Below are positions 17,081-25,683 of a DNA stretch of 64,000 nt, in pieces; position 1 is the first letter of the stretch; every line of letters begins with the position of its first letter. The DNA comes from Thermoactinomycetaceae bacterium (GTDB lineage Bacteria > Bacillota > Bacilli > Thermoactinomycetales > Thermoactinomycetaceae), in assembly GCA_025449975.1 (NCBI GenBank), contig JANWIG010000047.1, positions 1 to 64,000 on the forward strand, read 5' to 3'. The position numbers and the translations under genes were made by a program. Under the pieces are notes generated by a model that was not told the origin of the DNA, did not search any database, and worked only from the letters and a program-made list of their open reading frames with translations.

Positions 17081-17111
17081 AAAAAACCGATGGTCTACTT
17101 AAACCATCGGT
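17081..17111 (-). terminator. Intrinsic terminator of gabT
   Basis: ACCGATGGT/ACCATCGGT stem, 8-base loop, six Ts in the minus direction. It lies about 80 bases past the gabT stop and separates it from the activator gene. Confidence 0.88.
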
Positions 17112-17193
17112 AGAGATTTTAGGATGAAGTGATTTTGGCTAGCGGTTCCAGAATCTATTCATTTTCGCATAGATTTATTCAATCTTGCATAAT

Positions 17194-18555
17194 CTATTCT
17201 TTCTGACCTAATACCTCTTGGATCGCTTCTTCGATTACATCCAACGCTTCATCTAACTGCTCATCTGTGATTACAAAAGGAGAGAGGACGCGGATCACGT
17301 TGCTATACAAACCAGCCGACATGACCACAACACCTTTTTGATAAATCTTCTCTAAAATTTGTCCCACTAAATCTTTACCCGTCAGAGAAGTATTCGGAGC
17401 AGAGTGAATCTCCATCGCCACCATCGCTCCCAATCCACGGACATCCCCATCAATCTGATAGCGCTCTTTGATCTGCTTAAAGCGGGTAAGGATGGTTTCT
17501 CCAATGGTATTGGCTCTCTCTAATAAGCCTTCCTCTTCAAACATCTCAATCACTTTTAAGGCAGCAACGCAGCCGAGAGGACTTCCCGCAAACGTACCAC
17601 CGATTTGTCCTACTTCAGGCGCATCCATGATTTCCGCTCGTCCGGTGACAGCACTGATGGGCAGACCCGCCGCAATCGATTTGGACATGGTCATCAAATC
17701 AGGGACTACCTCAAAATGCTCCATTGCAAACATTTTTCCTGTACGACCAAATCCAGTTTGAATTTCATCAGCGATAAACAAGATACCATACTTATCACAA
17801 ATGTGGCGCACACCTTGAACAAACTTTTTCGAAGGAACGACAAATCCGCCTTCCCCTTGTACCGGTTCCATGATGATCGCGGCTACTTCTTCTGCCGGCA
17901 CTTCCTTGATAAAGAACTCTTCAATTTCTTGGAGCAACATTTGATCTAACTCATCTCTGCTGATTCCTGCTGGCGCATGCGCATAATAAGGGAACGGAAT
18001 TTTATAGGTATCAGGTGCAAACGGTCCAAATCCTTGCTTATACGGCTTTACTTTACTCGTTAATGACATAGACAACAACGTACGCCCATGAAACCCTCTT
18101 TCAAAGGAAAGAATCGCCTTTCTGCCGGTATATTTCCGCGCAATTTTAACGGCATTCTCCACCGCTTCAGCCCCACTATTGAGGAAGAGCGTTTTCTTTT
18201 CAAAATCGCCAGGGGTGATTTGATTTAATTTTTCCGCTAGACGAATATACGGCTCATACATCATCACATGGAAACAAGGATGCAAATATTTGCCGATTTG
18301 TTCTTGAAGCGCTTCCACTACTTTGGGTGGACAATGACCTGCGTTTAAGGTTCCAATCGCTCCGGCGAGGTCGATCAACGTGTTGCCATCCACATCCGTC
18401 ACCAATGCGCCCTCTCCTTTTTCAATAAACAGATGGGTCGCATTAAACGGTCCGCGTGGAACATTTTTCTCTCTCTCTTTATAGAGGGCTTGGCTCTTTG
18501 GACCTGGGATCGCAGTTTTGAGTTGAATCGCTTTTTGCATCACTTTTTTTGTCAT
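17194..18555 (-). CDS. gabT: 4-aminobutyrate aminotransferase (class III, PLP)
   Basis: 453 residues. Class III aminotransferase features: LFLNSGAEAVENAVKIAR, FHGRTLLSMSLTSK, IIMEPVQGEGGF, LFIADEIQTGFGRTGK and MSKSIAAGLPISA with the PLP lysine in SKS. It transfers the amino group of GABA (and probably related omega-amino acids) to 2-oxoglutarate, giving succinic semialdehyde. GGAAGATTCATAG precedes the ATG. A sigma-54 promoter stands 46-64 bases upstream and the matching activator gene follows downstream. A succinic semialdehyde dehydrogenase gene is not in the window. Confidence 0.9.
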   Translation of the reverse strand: MTKKVMQKAIQLKTAIPGPKSQALYKEREKNVPRGPFNATHLFIEKGEGALVTDVDGNTLIDLAGAIGTLNAGHCPPKVVEALQEQIGKYLHPCFHVMMYEPYIRLAEKLNQITPGDFEKKTLFLNSGAEAVENAVKIARKYTGRKAILSFERGFHGRTLLSMSLTSKVKPYKQGFGPFAPDTYKIPFPYYAHAPAGISRDELDQMLLQEIEEFFIKEVPAEEVAAIIMEPVQGEGGFVVPSKKFVQGVRHICDKYGILFIADEIQTGFGRTGKMFAMEHFEVVPDLMTMSKSIAAGLPISAVTGRAEIMDAPEVGQIGGTFAGSPLGCVAALKVIEMFEEEGLLERANTIGETILTRFKQIKERYQIDGDVRGLGAMVAMEIHSAPNTSLTGKDLVGQILEKIYQKGVVVMSAGLYSNVIRVLSPFVITDEQLDEALDVIEEAIQEVLGQKE

Positions 18556-18600
18556 CTATGAATCTTCCTTTCCTTTTTTTTAAAATCTACTAATCATTTA

Positions 18601-18619
18601 AAGCAAGAATGATGCCAAA
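18601..18619 (-). promoter_or_regulatory. Sigma-54 (-24/-12) promoter of gabT
   Basis: On the minus strand: TTTGGCATCATTCTTGCTT. TGGCA and TTGCT are separated as in the TGGCAC-N5-TTGCW consensus; the GG and GC pairs are at 18615-18616 and 18603-18604. It is placed about 35-45 bases upstream of the gabT ribosome binding site. Confidence 0.85.
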
Positions 18620-18706
18620 GTAGGAGCGCTTTCCCCAGCTTGGATTATGTATATCGATGCTTTATAGGATGTATCAATGACAAAATTCTATTCTATTTTG
18701 CTTGAC

Positions 18707-18743
18707 ATATTACTTTGACAGACATAGTAATATGCTGTACTAT
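18707..18743 (+). promoter_or_regulatory. Promoter and PadR-type operator of the regulator operon
   Basis: A perfect 8-base inverted repeat ATATTACT-N11-AGTAATAT (18707-18714 and 18726-18733) covers the -35 element TTGACA (18715-18720); TACTAT follows after 17 bases as the -10. PadR-family proteins commonly bind such palindromes in their own promoters, so autorepression is likely. Confidence 0.6.
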
Positions 18744-18763
18744 ATATTGTAGGAGGTGAGGTA

Positions 18764-19138
18764 ATGATGAGTCCCACTATCTCAACGGACTTGATTCGTG
18801 GCCATACAACGACGATTATTCTAAATATCCTCCGTCAAGGTGACAGCTATGGTTATGAGATATATAAGAAAATTCTCGCATTAAGTGGTAACCAATATGA
18901 ATTAAAGGAAGCGACCTTATACACCGCTTTTCGGCGCTTAGAAAAAGAGGCATGCATCGAATCCTATTGGGGCGATGAAACACAAGGAGGGCGGCGAAAA
19001 TATTATCGGATTACTGCCAAAGGAAAGGAACGTTATCAACATAGCAAACGAGAATGGAACTTCGCCAAGGAGATTTTAGATCGATTGATTCAAGGAGGGT
19101 TAGAAGATGAAGAAGGCTCAAAGTCAACTGGATCATAA
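18764..19138 (+). CDS. PadR-family transcriptional regulator
   Basis: 124 residues with a winged helix: LNILRQGDSYGYEIYKKI, then ELKEATLYTAFRRLEKEACI and GGRRKYYRITAKGKERY (the wing), and a short C-terminal helix. AGGAGGTGAGGTA precedes the ATG. It overlaps the next gene by 32 bases, a pair (PadR + permease-prefix/HAAS protein) common in Bacillota and often linked to envelope stress or drug sensing. It probably represses its own operon through the palindrome in the promoter. Confidence 0.9.
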   Translation: MMSPTISTDLIRGHTTTIILNILRQGDSYGYEIYKKILALSGNQYELKEATLYTAFRRLEKEACIESYWGDETQGGRRKYYRITAKGKERYQHSKREWNFAKEILDRLIQGGLEDEEGSKSTGS

Positions 19139-19772
19139 AATCAAAAAATATCTCGATCAGCTCTTTGCTGGAGTGGGAGAGAGTCAAGAGTTACATGAGC
19201 AGAAGGAGGAACTTTTCACCAATCTAAAAGAAAAAATCGCTGATTATCAAGCCCAAGGGATGGACGAATCCTCTTCTTTTAAAGAGGCCATCATTTCGAT
19301 GGGAGATTTGAGTAGTTTAGTCGAAGATCTCCGCAAAGTTGGTGAGAAAACAAAACAATTTCCGACCCTTTCCCCGACGGCTACACGCATTGCAAACGCT
19401 GGAATCATCATAGGGGTGTTAATGACTTTATTTGGAGGATTCACGATTGCCTTGCTCTCTTTTAAGGACTTGAAATGGGGCGAGTCCTTTGCTCCAGGAA
19501 TCTTCAGTGTTTTCGGAGTAAGCATCTTCACTTACGGCTTTTTGCTCAAAGGAACCAGTAAACGACCTGGAATGAAACAGATGCGCGCGATCCTCTATGC
19601 CACTTCAGCGGGATTGATCCTCTTTTCCTTATATACCGCGATCCTCATCAATCTAAAAACCGGTGAAATGGCTCCCTCAATCGCTTCGATGATGGTCTTC
19701 TTCCTCGCGGGGATTGGATTATGGCTCACTTTGTTCCTCACAGAACCAAACCAACGAAAAAATAGCTATTAA
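19107..19772 (+). CDS. Membrane protein with N-terminal HAAS/permease-prefix domain
   Basis: 221 residues. The N-terminal 80 residues are a helical HAAS-like domain (KIKKYLDQLFAGVGESQELH, then KEAIISMGDLSSLVEDLRKV), followed by four membrane helices (about 97-118, 130-148, 160-180, 190-212). Translationally coupled to the PadR gene. HAAS domains are thought to link PadR-type regulators to membrane proteins; the mechanism is not settled. A bidirectional terminator follows. Confidence 0.8.
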   Translation: MKKAQSQLDHKIKKYLDQLFAGVGESQELHEQKEELFTNLKEKIADYQAQGMDESSSFKEAIISMGDLSSLVEDLRKVGEKTKQFPTLSPTATRIANAGIIIGVLMTLFGGFTIALLSFKDLKWGESFAPGIFSVFGVSIFTYGFLLKGTSKRPGMKQMRAILYATSAGLILFSLYTAILINLKTGEMAPSIASMMVFFLAGIGLWLTLFLTEPNQRKNSY

Positions 19773-19801
19773 AAAAACTCCCAAGTATCGGGAGTTTTTT
19801 T
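19771..19801. terminator. Bidirectional terminator
   Basis: ACTCCC/GGGAGT stem flanked by A7 and T7, shared by the converging padR operon and the symporter gene. Confidence 0.88.
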
Positions 19802-21203
19802 ATTTCAAACCTCTTTCTATCTTCAGCTGTTCCTTGAATTGATCCGTTTCTTTTACAATCACAGAGGATAGAAGCAATAGACCAACCAAGTTGGGCAAGG
19901 CCATCAACCCATTCATCATATCCGCTGCATCCCAGACCAAGCTAATTTTTTGCATCGCTCCAAAAAAGACCGCAAAGACAAAGAGCAAACGATACAAGAA
20001 AGTCATTCTATCGCCAAAAAGGTAAGTAAAACATTTTTCACCATAATACGACCAACCAAGTACCGTTGAATAAGCAAAAAATATCAGACCGGCAGTAACG
20101 ATCCATCCACCAATCGAAGGCATCGCACTTTCAAAAGCGGCAACGGTCACTTGCGCACCTTCTAACTGACCAGGAACATATTTAAGATAAGCACCTGTCA
20201 CGACAACCGAAAGACCTGTGATCGTACAAACGATAATTGTATCCAAAAAAGTCCCTGTCATCGAGACCAATGCTTGCCGACCAGGTTGATCCGTTTTGGC
20301 TGCTGCAGCAGCGATGGGAGCCGAACCAAGACCCGCTTCGTTTGAGAATAGTCCACGAGCCACCCCCATTTTAATCACCGTACCGATTGCTCCCCCAGCC
20401 ATCGCTTGACCTGTAAATGCATCCGTAAAAATGAGGGCAAAAGCGGCTGGGACTCGATCAAGATACATAAAAACAACAATCAGGCCACCGATAATATAAA
20501 ACACAGCCATAAAAGGAACCAACACACTGGAAACGCGTCCGATTGACTTGACACCACCTAAAATAACTAGACCGGTAAAGATCGCTAAGACCAAACCTGT
20601 AATCCATTCGGGCGTATTGACGGTCTCCTTGAGAGCGGAAGCAACTGAATGTGACTGTACCATGTTTCCAATTCCAAAGGCAGCGATCGAACCAAACAAG
20701 GCAAATAAGATCGCCAACCATTTATATTTGGGACCGAGACCGCGTTCGATGTAGTACATCGGACCTCCCGACTGCTCCCCGTTCTCGTTGGTTACACGGT
20801 ATTTCACTGCCAAAATCGCTTCGGCATATTTGGTCGCCATCCCAAAAATCGCTGTGATCCACATCCAAAAAACGGCTCCGGGACCACCAATGGTAACAGC
20901 AGTTGTCACTCCGGCAATATTCCCCGTTCCAATCGTCGCCGCCAAAGCAGTCATCAAAGCCTGAAAATGGGAGATATCTCCTTTTGATTTTTGATCTTGC
21001 GAGCGACTAAAAGCGAGCTTCAATGCATAAGAGAGCTGACTAAACTGTAAAAATTTTAAACGAAATGATAAGAAAATTCCTGTGCCTACCAATAAAACCA
21101 GTGTTGGCCAGCCCCAAACATACTCATTGATTTTTTGAATGATTGAATGAATCGTCTCCAAGTTTACCATCACCCCATCATAAATATTTTCGGCTACATC
21201 CAT
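19800..21203 (-). CDS. Alanine/glycine:cation (Na+) symporter, AGCS family
   Basis: 467 residues with about ten membrane helices. The AGCS signature is present: ALAATIGTGNIAGVTTAV near 88, GGPGAVFWMWITAIFGMA, EQSGGPMYYIERGLG and ARGLFSNEAGLGSAPIAAAA. It imports alanine or glycine with sodium. The first ATG has only AAGGTA nearby; an ATG 11 codons later (GGGGTG in front) is possible. Monocistronic; the substrate within the family is uncertain. Confidence 0.92.
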   Translation of the reverse strand: MDVAENIYDGVMVNLETIHSIIQKINEYVWGWPTLVLLVGTGIFLSFRLKFLQFSQLSYALKLAFSRSQDQKSKGDISHFQALMTALAATIGTGNIAGVTTAVTIGGPGAVFWMWITAIFGMATKYAEAILAVKYRVTNENGEQSGGPMYYIERGLGPKYKWLAILFALFGSIAAFGIGNMVQSHSVASALKETVNTPEWITGLVLAIFTGLVILGGVKSIGRVSSVLVPFMAVFYIIGGLIVVFMYLDRVPAAFALIFTDAFTGQAMAGGAIGTVIKMGVARGLFSNEAGLGSAPIAAAAAKTDQPGRQALVSMTGTFLDTIIVCTITGLSVVVTGAYLKYVPGQLEGAQVTVAAFESAMPSIGGWIVTAGLIFFAYSTVLGWSYYGEKCFTYLFGDRMTFLYRLLFVFAVFFGAMQKISLVWDAADMMNGLMALPNLVGLLLLSSVIVKETDQFKEQLKIERGLK

Positions 21204-21331
21204 TACCTTATTTTATAATTCTAATCCTATGACTAATAAAAAAAACTTGCTGTATTATTAGTATAACTCTCAAAATAATTAGAAGTAAAGAAAGAGTATC
21301 AGAGATTAGAAACATTAATAAATCTGGAAAA

Positions 21332-21376
21332 AAAATAAAAAAGCTATTCCAGAGGAAGATCTCTGGAATAGCTTTC
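21332..21376 (-). terminator. Intrinsic terminator of the rhodanese/metallo-hydrolase gene
   Basis: AAAGCTATTCCAGAG/CTCTGGAATAGCTTT stem, 6-base loop, long T-rich tail in the minus direction. Confidence 0.9.
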
Positions 21377-21388
21377 CAACGAGCCAAA

Positions 21389-22522
21389 TTAGCTGCTATG
21401 ATGAATGGCACAACGGTTTGGTCCGATTTCTAATTGTGTAGCTTGGTCCTCCGTTACATCGATATTTCCACGGTTGATCTCAATAATTTGTTCATAGTTT
21501 GGTGGTGTGGCTCCCGATGCTCCAGCAACCACTTGTTCTGTAAATTGTGCACGATCTTCTGTCCGCATAATTTCATTGCTACGTCTAATTTCTCCTAGTG
21601 TTGCACCAACATATCCGCTTGGGTTGATTTCGCTAATGTCGGCAAAGTGCGTTGGCAAGACAATAATATCGTCAGACAAGGAAGCAATTTTGGTAAATAC
21701 CGTATCATAAAGCGACTGAGCCCACTCTTTCGCTTTACCGCCGAGGTCAGGTCTACCCAATCCGCCAACGAAAATGGTGTCTCCGGAAAGGAGATATTTG
21801 TCGTTCACTAAGAAGGAAACACTACCTGGGGTGTGTCCAGGTGTCGGAATCGCCAACACTTTGAGCGAAACGTCACCAAAATTGATTTGATCATGTTCTT
21901 CCAACGGTTCAAAAGGAATGTCCGAACCTTGCATTTCACTTTTTGAAATATAGTAAGTCGCTCCCACTTTTTCTGCTAATTGCGCCCCACCGGATATATG
22001 GTCTGCGTGACAATGTGTATCCAATACATGGACAATTTCCACGTTCTCTTCTTCAGCCAGCTTAATATATTCATCAATATGGCGATTCGGATCAACCACT
22101 GCAGCTTTCCCTTCAGAGATCACGAGGTAAGATAAGCAACCTTTCGCTAAGCGGTTTACTTGGATGATTTTCATCTCATCACTGGTTACGACGGTGACAG
22201 AGTGATAAAATTGGCTCCACTCCGTCATTCCACCTTCCAGTGTAGAGACTTGATAGCCTTTCTCCTGCAACTGCTCAGCAACCATTAACGCGGATCTACC
22301 TTTATTACAAATGACTACGACCTCTGTGTCTTTCGGAAGATCTTGATACACTTCTTTCTCATCATCTAAGAAATCGAAGTAAGGAATGTTTAATGATTGA
22401 ACGGTTTTCCCTTCAATTTTCCATTCGCTATATTGCTCTGGATTACGAACATCCAATAAGAAGACAGGACCTTGCTCCATCCGCTGATGCAATTCTTTTG
22501 CACTGATCGTTTTCACTGCCAT
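21389..22522 (-). CDS. Rhodanese-metallo-hydrolase fusion, persulfide dioxygenase-like
   Basis: 377 residues. N-terminal rhodanese domain (1-105) with FLLDVRNPEQY and active-site loop VICNKGRSALM (catalytic Cys). Then a metallo-beta-lactamase domain (about 115-345) with DTHCHADHISGG, PTPGHTPGSVSFLV and LSGDTIFVGGLGRPDLGG, the ETHE1/persulfide dioxygenase pattern. Together these would oxidise persulfides to sulfite and move sulfane sulfur to or from thiosulfate. Domain order is rhodanese first, unlike CstB, where the hydrolase is first. Two CsoR/CstR-like operators lie in the promoter 210-245 bases upstream, which supports induction by sulfide or persulfide. A DsrE-like remnant fills the leader. 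Confidence 0.9.
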   Translation of the reverse strand: MAVKTISAKELHQRMEQGPVFLLDVRNPEQYSEWKIEGKTVQSLNIPYFDFLDDEKEVYQDLPKDTEVVVICNKGRSALMVAEQLQEKGYQVSTLEGGMTEWSQFYHSVTVVTSDEMKIIQVNRLAKGCLSYLVISEGKAAVVDPNRHIDEYIKLAEEENVEIVHVLDTHCHADHISGGAQLAEKVGATYYISKSEMQGSDIPFEPLEEHDQINFGDVSLKVLAIPTPGHTPGSVSFLVNDKYLLSGDTIFVGGLGRPDLGGKAKEWAQSLYDTVFTKIASLSDDIIVLPTHFADISEINPSGYVGATLGEIRRSNEIMRTEDRAQFTEQVVAGASGATPPNYEQIIEINRGNIDVTEDQATQLEIGPNRCAIHHSS

Positions 22523-22535
22523 GTTTGATCACACC

Positions 22536-22673
22536 CTATCTTATTTTTCTTGAAAACACCGCAACTTCTGCGTTGATCGCAGCTGCTGTCGCGATCAGAC
22601 TTTGTAGATCGATCCAAATTCCGTTTGAGGCAATAATGGCTACAGATCGGTTTTTGGTATGCTGGATCTTCTC
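22536..22673 (-). pseudogene. DsrE/DsrF-like gene fragment in the leader of the persulfide gene
   Basis: An open stretch on the minus strand reads KNRSVAIIASNGIWIDLQSL, then IATAAAINAEVAVFSRKIR and a stop. The first block resembles the N-terminus of DsrE2-type sulfur carrier proteins (KKVAIIASKGTLD...A..ATTAAALGME). It has no start codon, is preceded by a stop, and ends after about 45 residues of an expected 150 or more. It lies between the CsoR/CstR-like operators and the intact rhodanese gene, where DsrE, TusA and rhodanese genes usually cluster. I take it as a decayed gene. Confidence 0.5.
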
Positions 22674-22731
22674 CTAGCGCAGATCAGTACACTACTTAAT
22701 TTGGATCAAGTGAGAAAAGGATATTCTTTAT

Positions 22732-22795
22732 ATACCATAGGGGGTATGTATACCCCTTGGGGTATATTATAGACCCCACTAGATATGAATGTCAA
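22732..22795 (-). promoter_or_regulatory. Sigma-A promoter with two CsoR/CstR-like operators
   Basis: On the minus strand TTGACA (22790-22795), 18 bases, TATAAT (22766-22771). Directly downstream lie ATACCCCAAGGGGTAT (22750-22765, a perfect palindrome) and a second, imperfect copy at 22732-22747. GC-rich centres flanked by ATA/TAT are the form bound by CsoR-family repressors, including persulfide-sensing CstR. The position over the transcription start implies repression. Confidence 0.75.
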
Positions 22796-22958
22796 CCCTT
22801 TTCTTATTCGGCAAATAAAAGAAAAGGAAAAAAGAGGAGTCAAACTGGACTTCAAAATAGAACACTTGATCTGTTGTATTTATATACAAAAAATTGTATG
22901 ATAAGATCCGTATTTCAATTTTTACCCTTTTATGGAAAAATATACAAGGAGGAATTGA

Positions 22959-24662
22959 ATGAACATTTCCAAGAAGATTCCCATCCTTCTCTCTCTGCTC
23001 CTCATCTTTGGAGCCAGCTCAATTCATTCGGCTGCTTCCCCCTCTTCCAAACCACAAAAAACAACCCAATCGCCGATGAAAGACAACTACGCCATACATC
23101 AAATCGAGGGGAGCAAATTGTTTAGCAACATTGAAAGACGACTCCAGTCGGCAAAAAAGACCGATTCCTTCCCAGTGATCATCACATTTCAATCTACAAA
23201 CCAATCCAGTAACCTTCAAAAAGTAAAAAACGTTATTCCCTCATTTACTCCGAAACACGTTTATCAAAACCTTCCTTCTGTTTCTGCGACCCTTACCAAA
23301 GAACAAATCAACAAATTAGCTACGCTTCCCCAAGTGATCCAGATTGAATATGACGAACCGATGAAAATCGCCTCCAACTCAGCCAATGCATGGTACGGAA
23401 CTTCCAAAGCTCGTGCTGATTTTGGTGTAACTGGCGATCGCGATGGTAACCCCAATACATATTCCAAAATCGATGCGACCATTGCTGTCATTGACACAGG
23501 AGTTGATCGGAATCATGTGGACCTCAAAGGGAAAGTGATCGGCTGGAAAGATTATGTCAACAACAGGTCCCTTCCCTATGACGATCACGGTCATGGCACC
23601 CATGTGGCTGGCATCGCTGGTGGGGCTGGTAAAGGCAACGCCGCCTACGTAGGAGTGGCACCCGGGGCATCCATTGTCGGAATTAAGGTTCTCGATCAAA
23701 ATGGCAGTGGCAGCATGAGCAATGTAACCGCCGCAATCGACTGGGCGATTAGCAATAAAAATACGTATGGCATCGATATAATCAATTTAAGTTTAGGAAC
23801 ATCAGGTAGTTCCGATGGAAAAGACTCCGCTTCTCAAGCAGTCAATCGCGCCACTAAAGAGGGAATTTTAGTCGTTGTCGCAGCAGGTAATTCCGGTCCT
23901 GGTCAAAAGACCATTGGCTCTCCAGGAGCTGCTTTACAAGCTTTCACGGTGGGAGCAATGGCTGATCCAAGCGACCGTGGCTTTTACCTCACGGACTTCT
24001 CCAGCCGAGGAACGACAGCAGATGGACGCATCAAGCCAGATATTGTCGCGCCAGGATATAACGTCGTCGCTCCCAAAGCAAACAGCAGCAATGGCTACGT
24101 ATCCTACAGTGGAACCAGTATGGCGACCCCATTTGTCGCGGGGACAGCCGCTTTGATCCATGATGCCAACCCTTCTTTAACTCCCACACAAATCAAATCG
24201 ATCCTTGTTTCAACCGCTACGGACTTCGGTCCCTCTGGAAAAGACATCGATTATGGTTATGGTAACCTACGTGGTTACGACGCGATCAAAAAAGCGGGTA
24301 GCTACACCGGTACGGGTCCGACACTGCCCAATCGTCTTTATGGTCAAAATTCGATCAATACCACCTCTTATCGAGATGAATGGACTTTTGAGGTTACTTC
24401 CACTGCCAATCCGATTGCTATTACGATGATTATGCCGAACCACGTATGGTGGCAAGACTTTGACATCTTCCTTTATGATCCCAATGGAGCTCAAGTGGGT
24501 GCATCCAGGGGAGTCACCCGCCAAGAGGGAATCACCTTTCAACCGACAAAAACAGGCAAATACCGACTCCTTGTTCGTTCTTACTTTGGCACCGGCTCCT
24601 ATTTCTTCGATATTAGTGCAAGAGCGAAAAATTTATCTTTGGTTAGAAATGATCAACCTTAG
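22959..24662 (+). CDS. Secreted subtilisin-like serine protease with C-terminal PPC-like domain
   Basis: 567 residues. Signal peptide (1-28, KK then a hydrophobic core), an I9-type inhibitor propeptide (about 65-135, FPVIITFQS...TKEQINKLATLPQVIQIEYD), then the S8 catalytic domain (about 145-425) with the triad Asp in AVIDTGVD, His in HGHGTHVAG and Ser in SGTSMATPFVAG, plus oxyanion Asn in AAGNSGPG. A beta-rich C-terminal domain of about 115 residues (DEWTFEVTST ... FDIFLYDPNG) resembles a pre-peptidase domain. ACAAGGAGGAATTGA precedes the ATG. Exported and self-processed; degrades extracellular protein. The most confident secreted enzyme in the window. Confidence 0.95.
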   Translation: MNISKKIPILLSLLLIFGASSIHSAASPSSKPQKTTQSPMKDNYAIHQIEGSKLFSNIERRLQSAKKTDSFPVIITFQSTNQSSNLQKVKNVIPSFTPKHVYQNLPSVSATLTKEQINKLATLPQVIQIEYDEPMKIASNSANAWYGTSKARADFGVTGDRDGNPNTYSKIDATIAVIDTGVDRNHVDLKGKVIGWKDYVNNRSLPYDDHGHGTHVAGIAGGAGKGNAAYVGVAPGASIVGIKVLDQNGSGSMSNVTAAIDWAISNKNTYGIDIINLSLGTSGSSDGKDSASQAVNRATKEGILVVVAAGNSGPGQKTIGSPGAALQAFTVGAMADPSDRGFYLTDFSSRGTTADGRIKPDIVAPGYNVVAPKANSSNGYVSYSGTSMATPFVAGTAALIHDANPSLTPTQIKSILVSTATDFGPSGKDIDYGYGNLRGYDAIKKAGSYTGTGPTLPNRLYGQNSINTTSYRDEWTFEVTSTANPIAITMIMPNHVWWQDFDIFLYDPNGAQVGASRGVTRQEGITFQPTKTGKYRLLVRSYFGTGSYFFDISARAKNLSLVRNDQP

Positions 24663-24668
24663 AGATCG

Positions 24669-24699
24669 AAAAAACCTCCGATGAATCCCATCGGAGGTT
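24669..24699 (-). terminator. Terminator of the YhfC-like gene
   Basis: AACCTCCGATG/CATCGGAGGTT stem with a 5-base loop; T-run in the minus direction. It may also stop subtilase transcripts weakly. Confidence 0.82.
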
Positions 24700-24717
24700 C
24701 CCTATCAAATCACGATC

Positions 24718-25503
24718 TTATCCTTCTGATTCACTTTTATTAAATAATTTTCGCGAACGAATTGTAAAATACAATCCTAAGATCCCCAATAAGTAGACAA
24801 TGATTTCCGTAGCCATCAAAGGCAAGACTTCAATCTGATACAATCCAGCCATGACATCCACCGCAGCATGCACAAGAATGGCTAAAAACAAAATAGCAAT
24901 CTTACGTTGTCGAATCCCATACAGCACCAAGATCGATAAAGCGATTTGAATACTCAATGCCGCCACCCGTTCCAGTCCGGCCAAAATAAAGTGATAACTG
25001 GGAGTATTTATAATCGCTTCTTTTTGTTGTTCCAGTGCTGGTTGAGCGGCAATCAATGCATCGAGCGACCCTTGGTTAATCATAATGGCGATTTGCAATG
25101 TTGCAAATGCCCCCAATGCTCCAACCAAGATCGCCTCGATCCCACCATGACCAATCCCGAAAGCGATTCCATCTTTTCTTTCCCGATGATCTTTTAATAA
25201 AAATCGATAGCTCACGTATCTTCCCACTTCTTCAAAAATACCGGCCGCAAAGGCAGCAAACAACACAAACAAAATAGGGGTTCCAAAGAGCAAATCGCTG
25301 GTTGTTTCGTTCACTTCTAGGAAGTAGTATTGTAGAAGATTTTTTAATATCATGGCAAATACAAGAAAGGTTAAGGAGCCAATCATAACCGCTTTCCACG
25401 GAATTTTCCATTTCCTTTTAAAAAAAATCAGCAAAACAACAGGCAAAATAATGGATAAAGTAAATTGAATCGCAATTGCAACCATTGTTTCATTGCTAAC
25501 CAT
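24718..25503 (-). CDS. YhfC-family intramembrane metalloprotease
   Basis: 261 residues, about eight membrane helices. FAAGIFEEVGRYVSYRFLL, FGIGHGGIEAILVG and AILVHAAVDVMAGLY carry the Glu-Glu and His residues expected for the PrsW/CPBP-related glutamic/metal protease active site. AAGGGAATGAACAGACG precedes the ATG. The family is poorly characterised; proposed roles are proteolysis of membrane proteins. Monocistronic, converging on the subtilase gene. Confidence 0.85.
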   Translation of the reverse strand: MVSNETMVAIAIQFTLSIILPVVLLIFFKRKWKIPWKAVMIGSLTFLVFAMILKNLLQYYFLEVNETTSDLLFGTPILFVLFAAFAAGIFEEVGRYVSYRFLLKDHRERKDGIAFGIGHGGIEAILVGALGAFATLQIAIMINQGSLDALIAAQPALEQQKEAIINTPSYHFILAGLERVAALSIQIALSILVLYGIRQRKIAILFLAILVHAAVDVMAGLYQIEVLPLMATEIIVYLLGILGLYFTIRSRKLFNKSESEG

Positions 25504-25683
25504 CGTCTGTTCATTCCCTTCCTACTCAACCATTCCACTCCAAATCGACGACATTATCCTTGCTTTTCCTTCAAAAAAAAAAACGGAATCAGTTTTCATT
25601 ATAACATCCTTTCGCTACTTTTAGTAAAGTGGCAAGAAACCGATTCCCATTAAAATAAAAAAATATTCTCTATCTTTGTGGAG

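Noticed and set aside
17145..17205. Loose 20-base tandem pattern (ATCTATTC...GCATA) after gabT
   Set aside because: Only two to three poor copies in AT-rich DNA; no function suggested.
22757..23125. 122-codon plus frame over the subtilase start
   Set aside because: Overlaps the signal peptide region of the subtilase gene in another phase and lacks a ribosome site.
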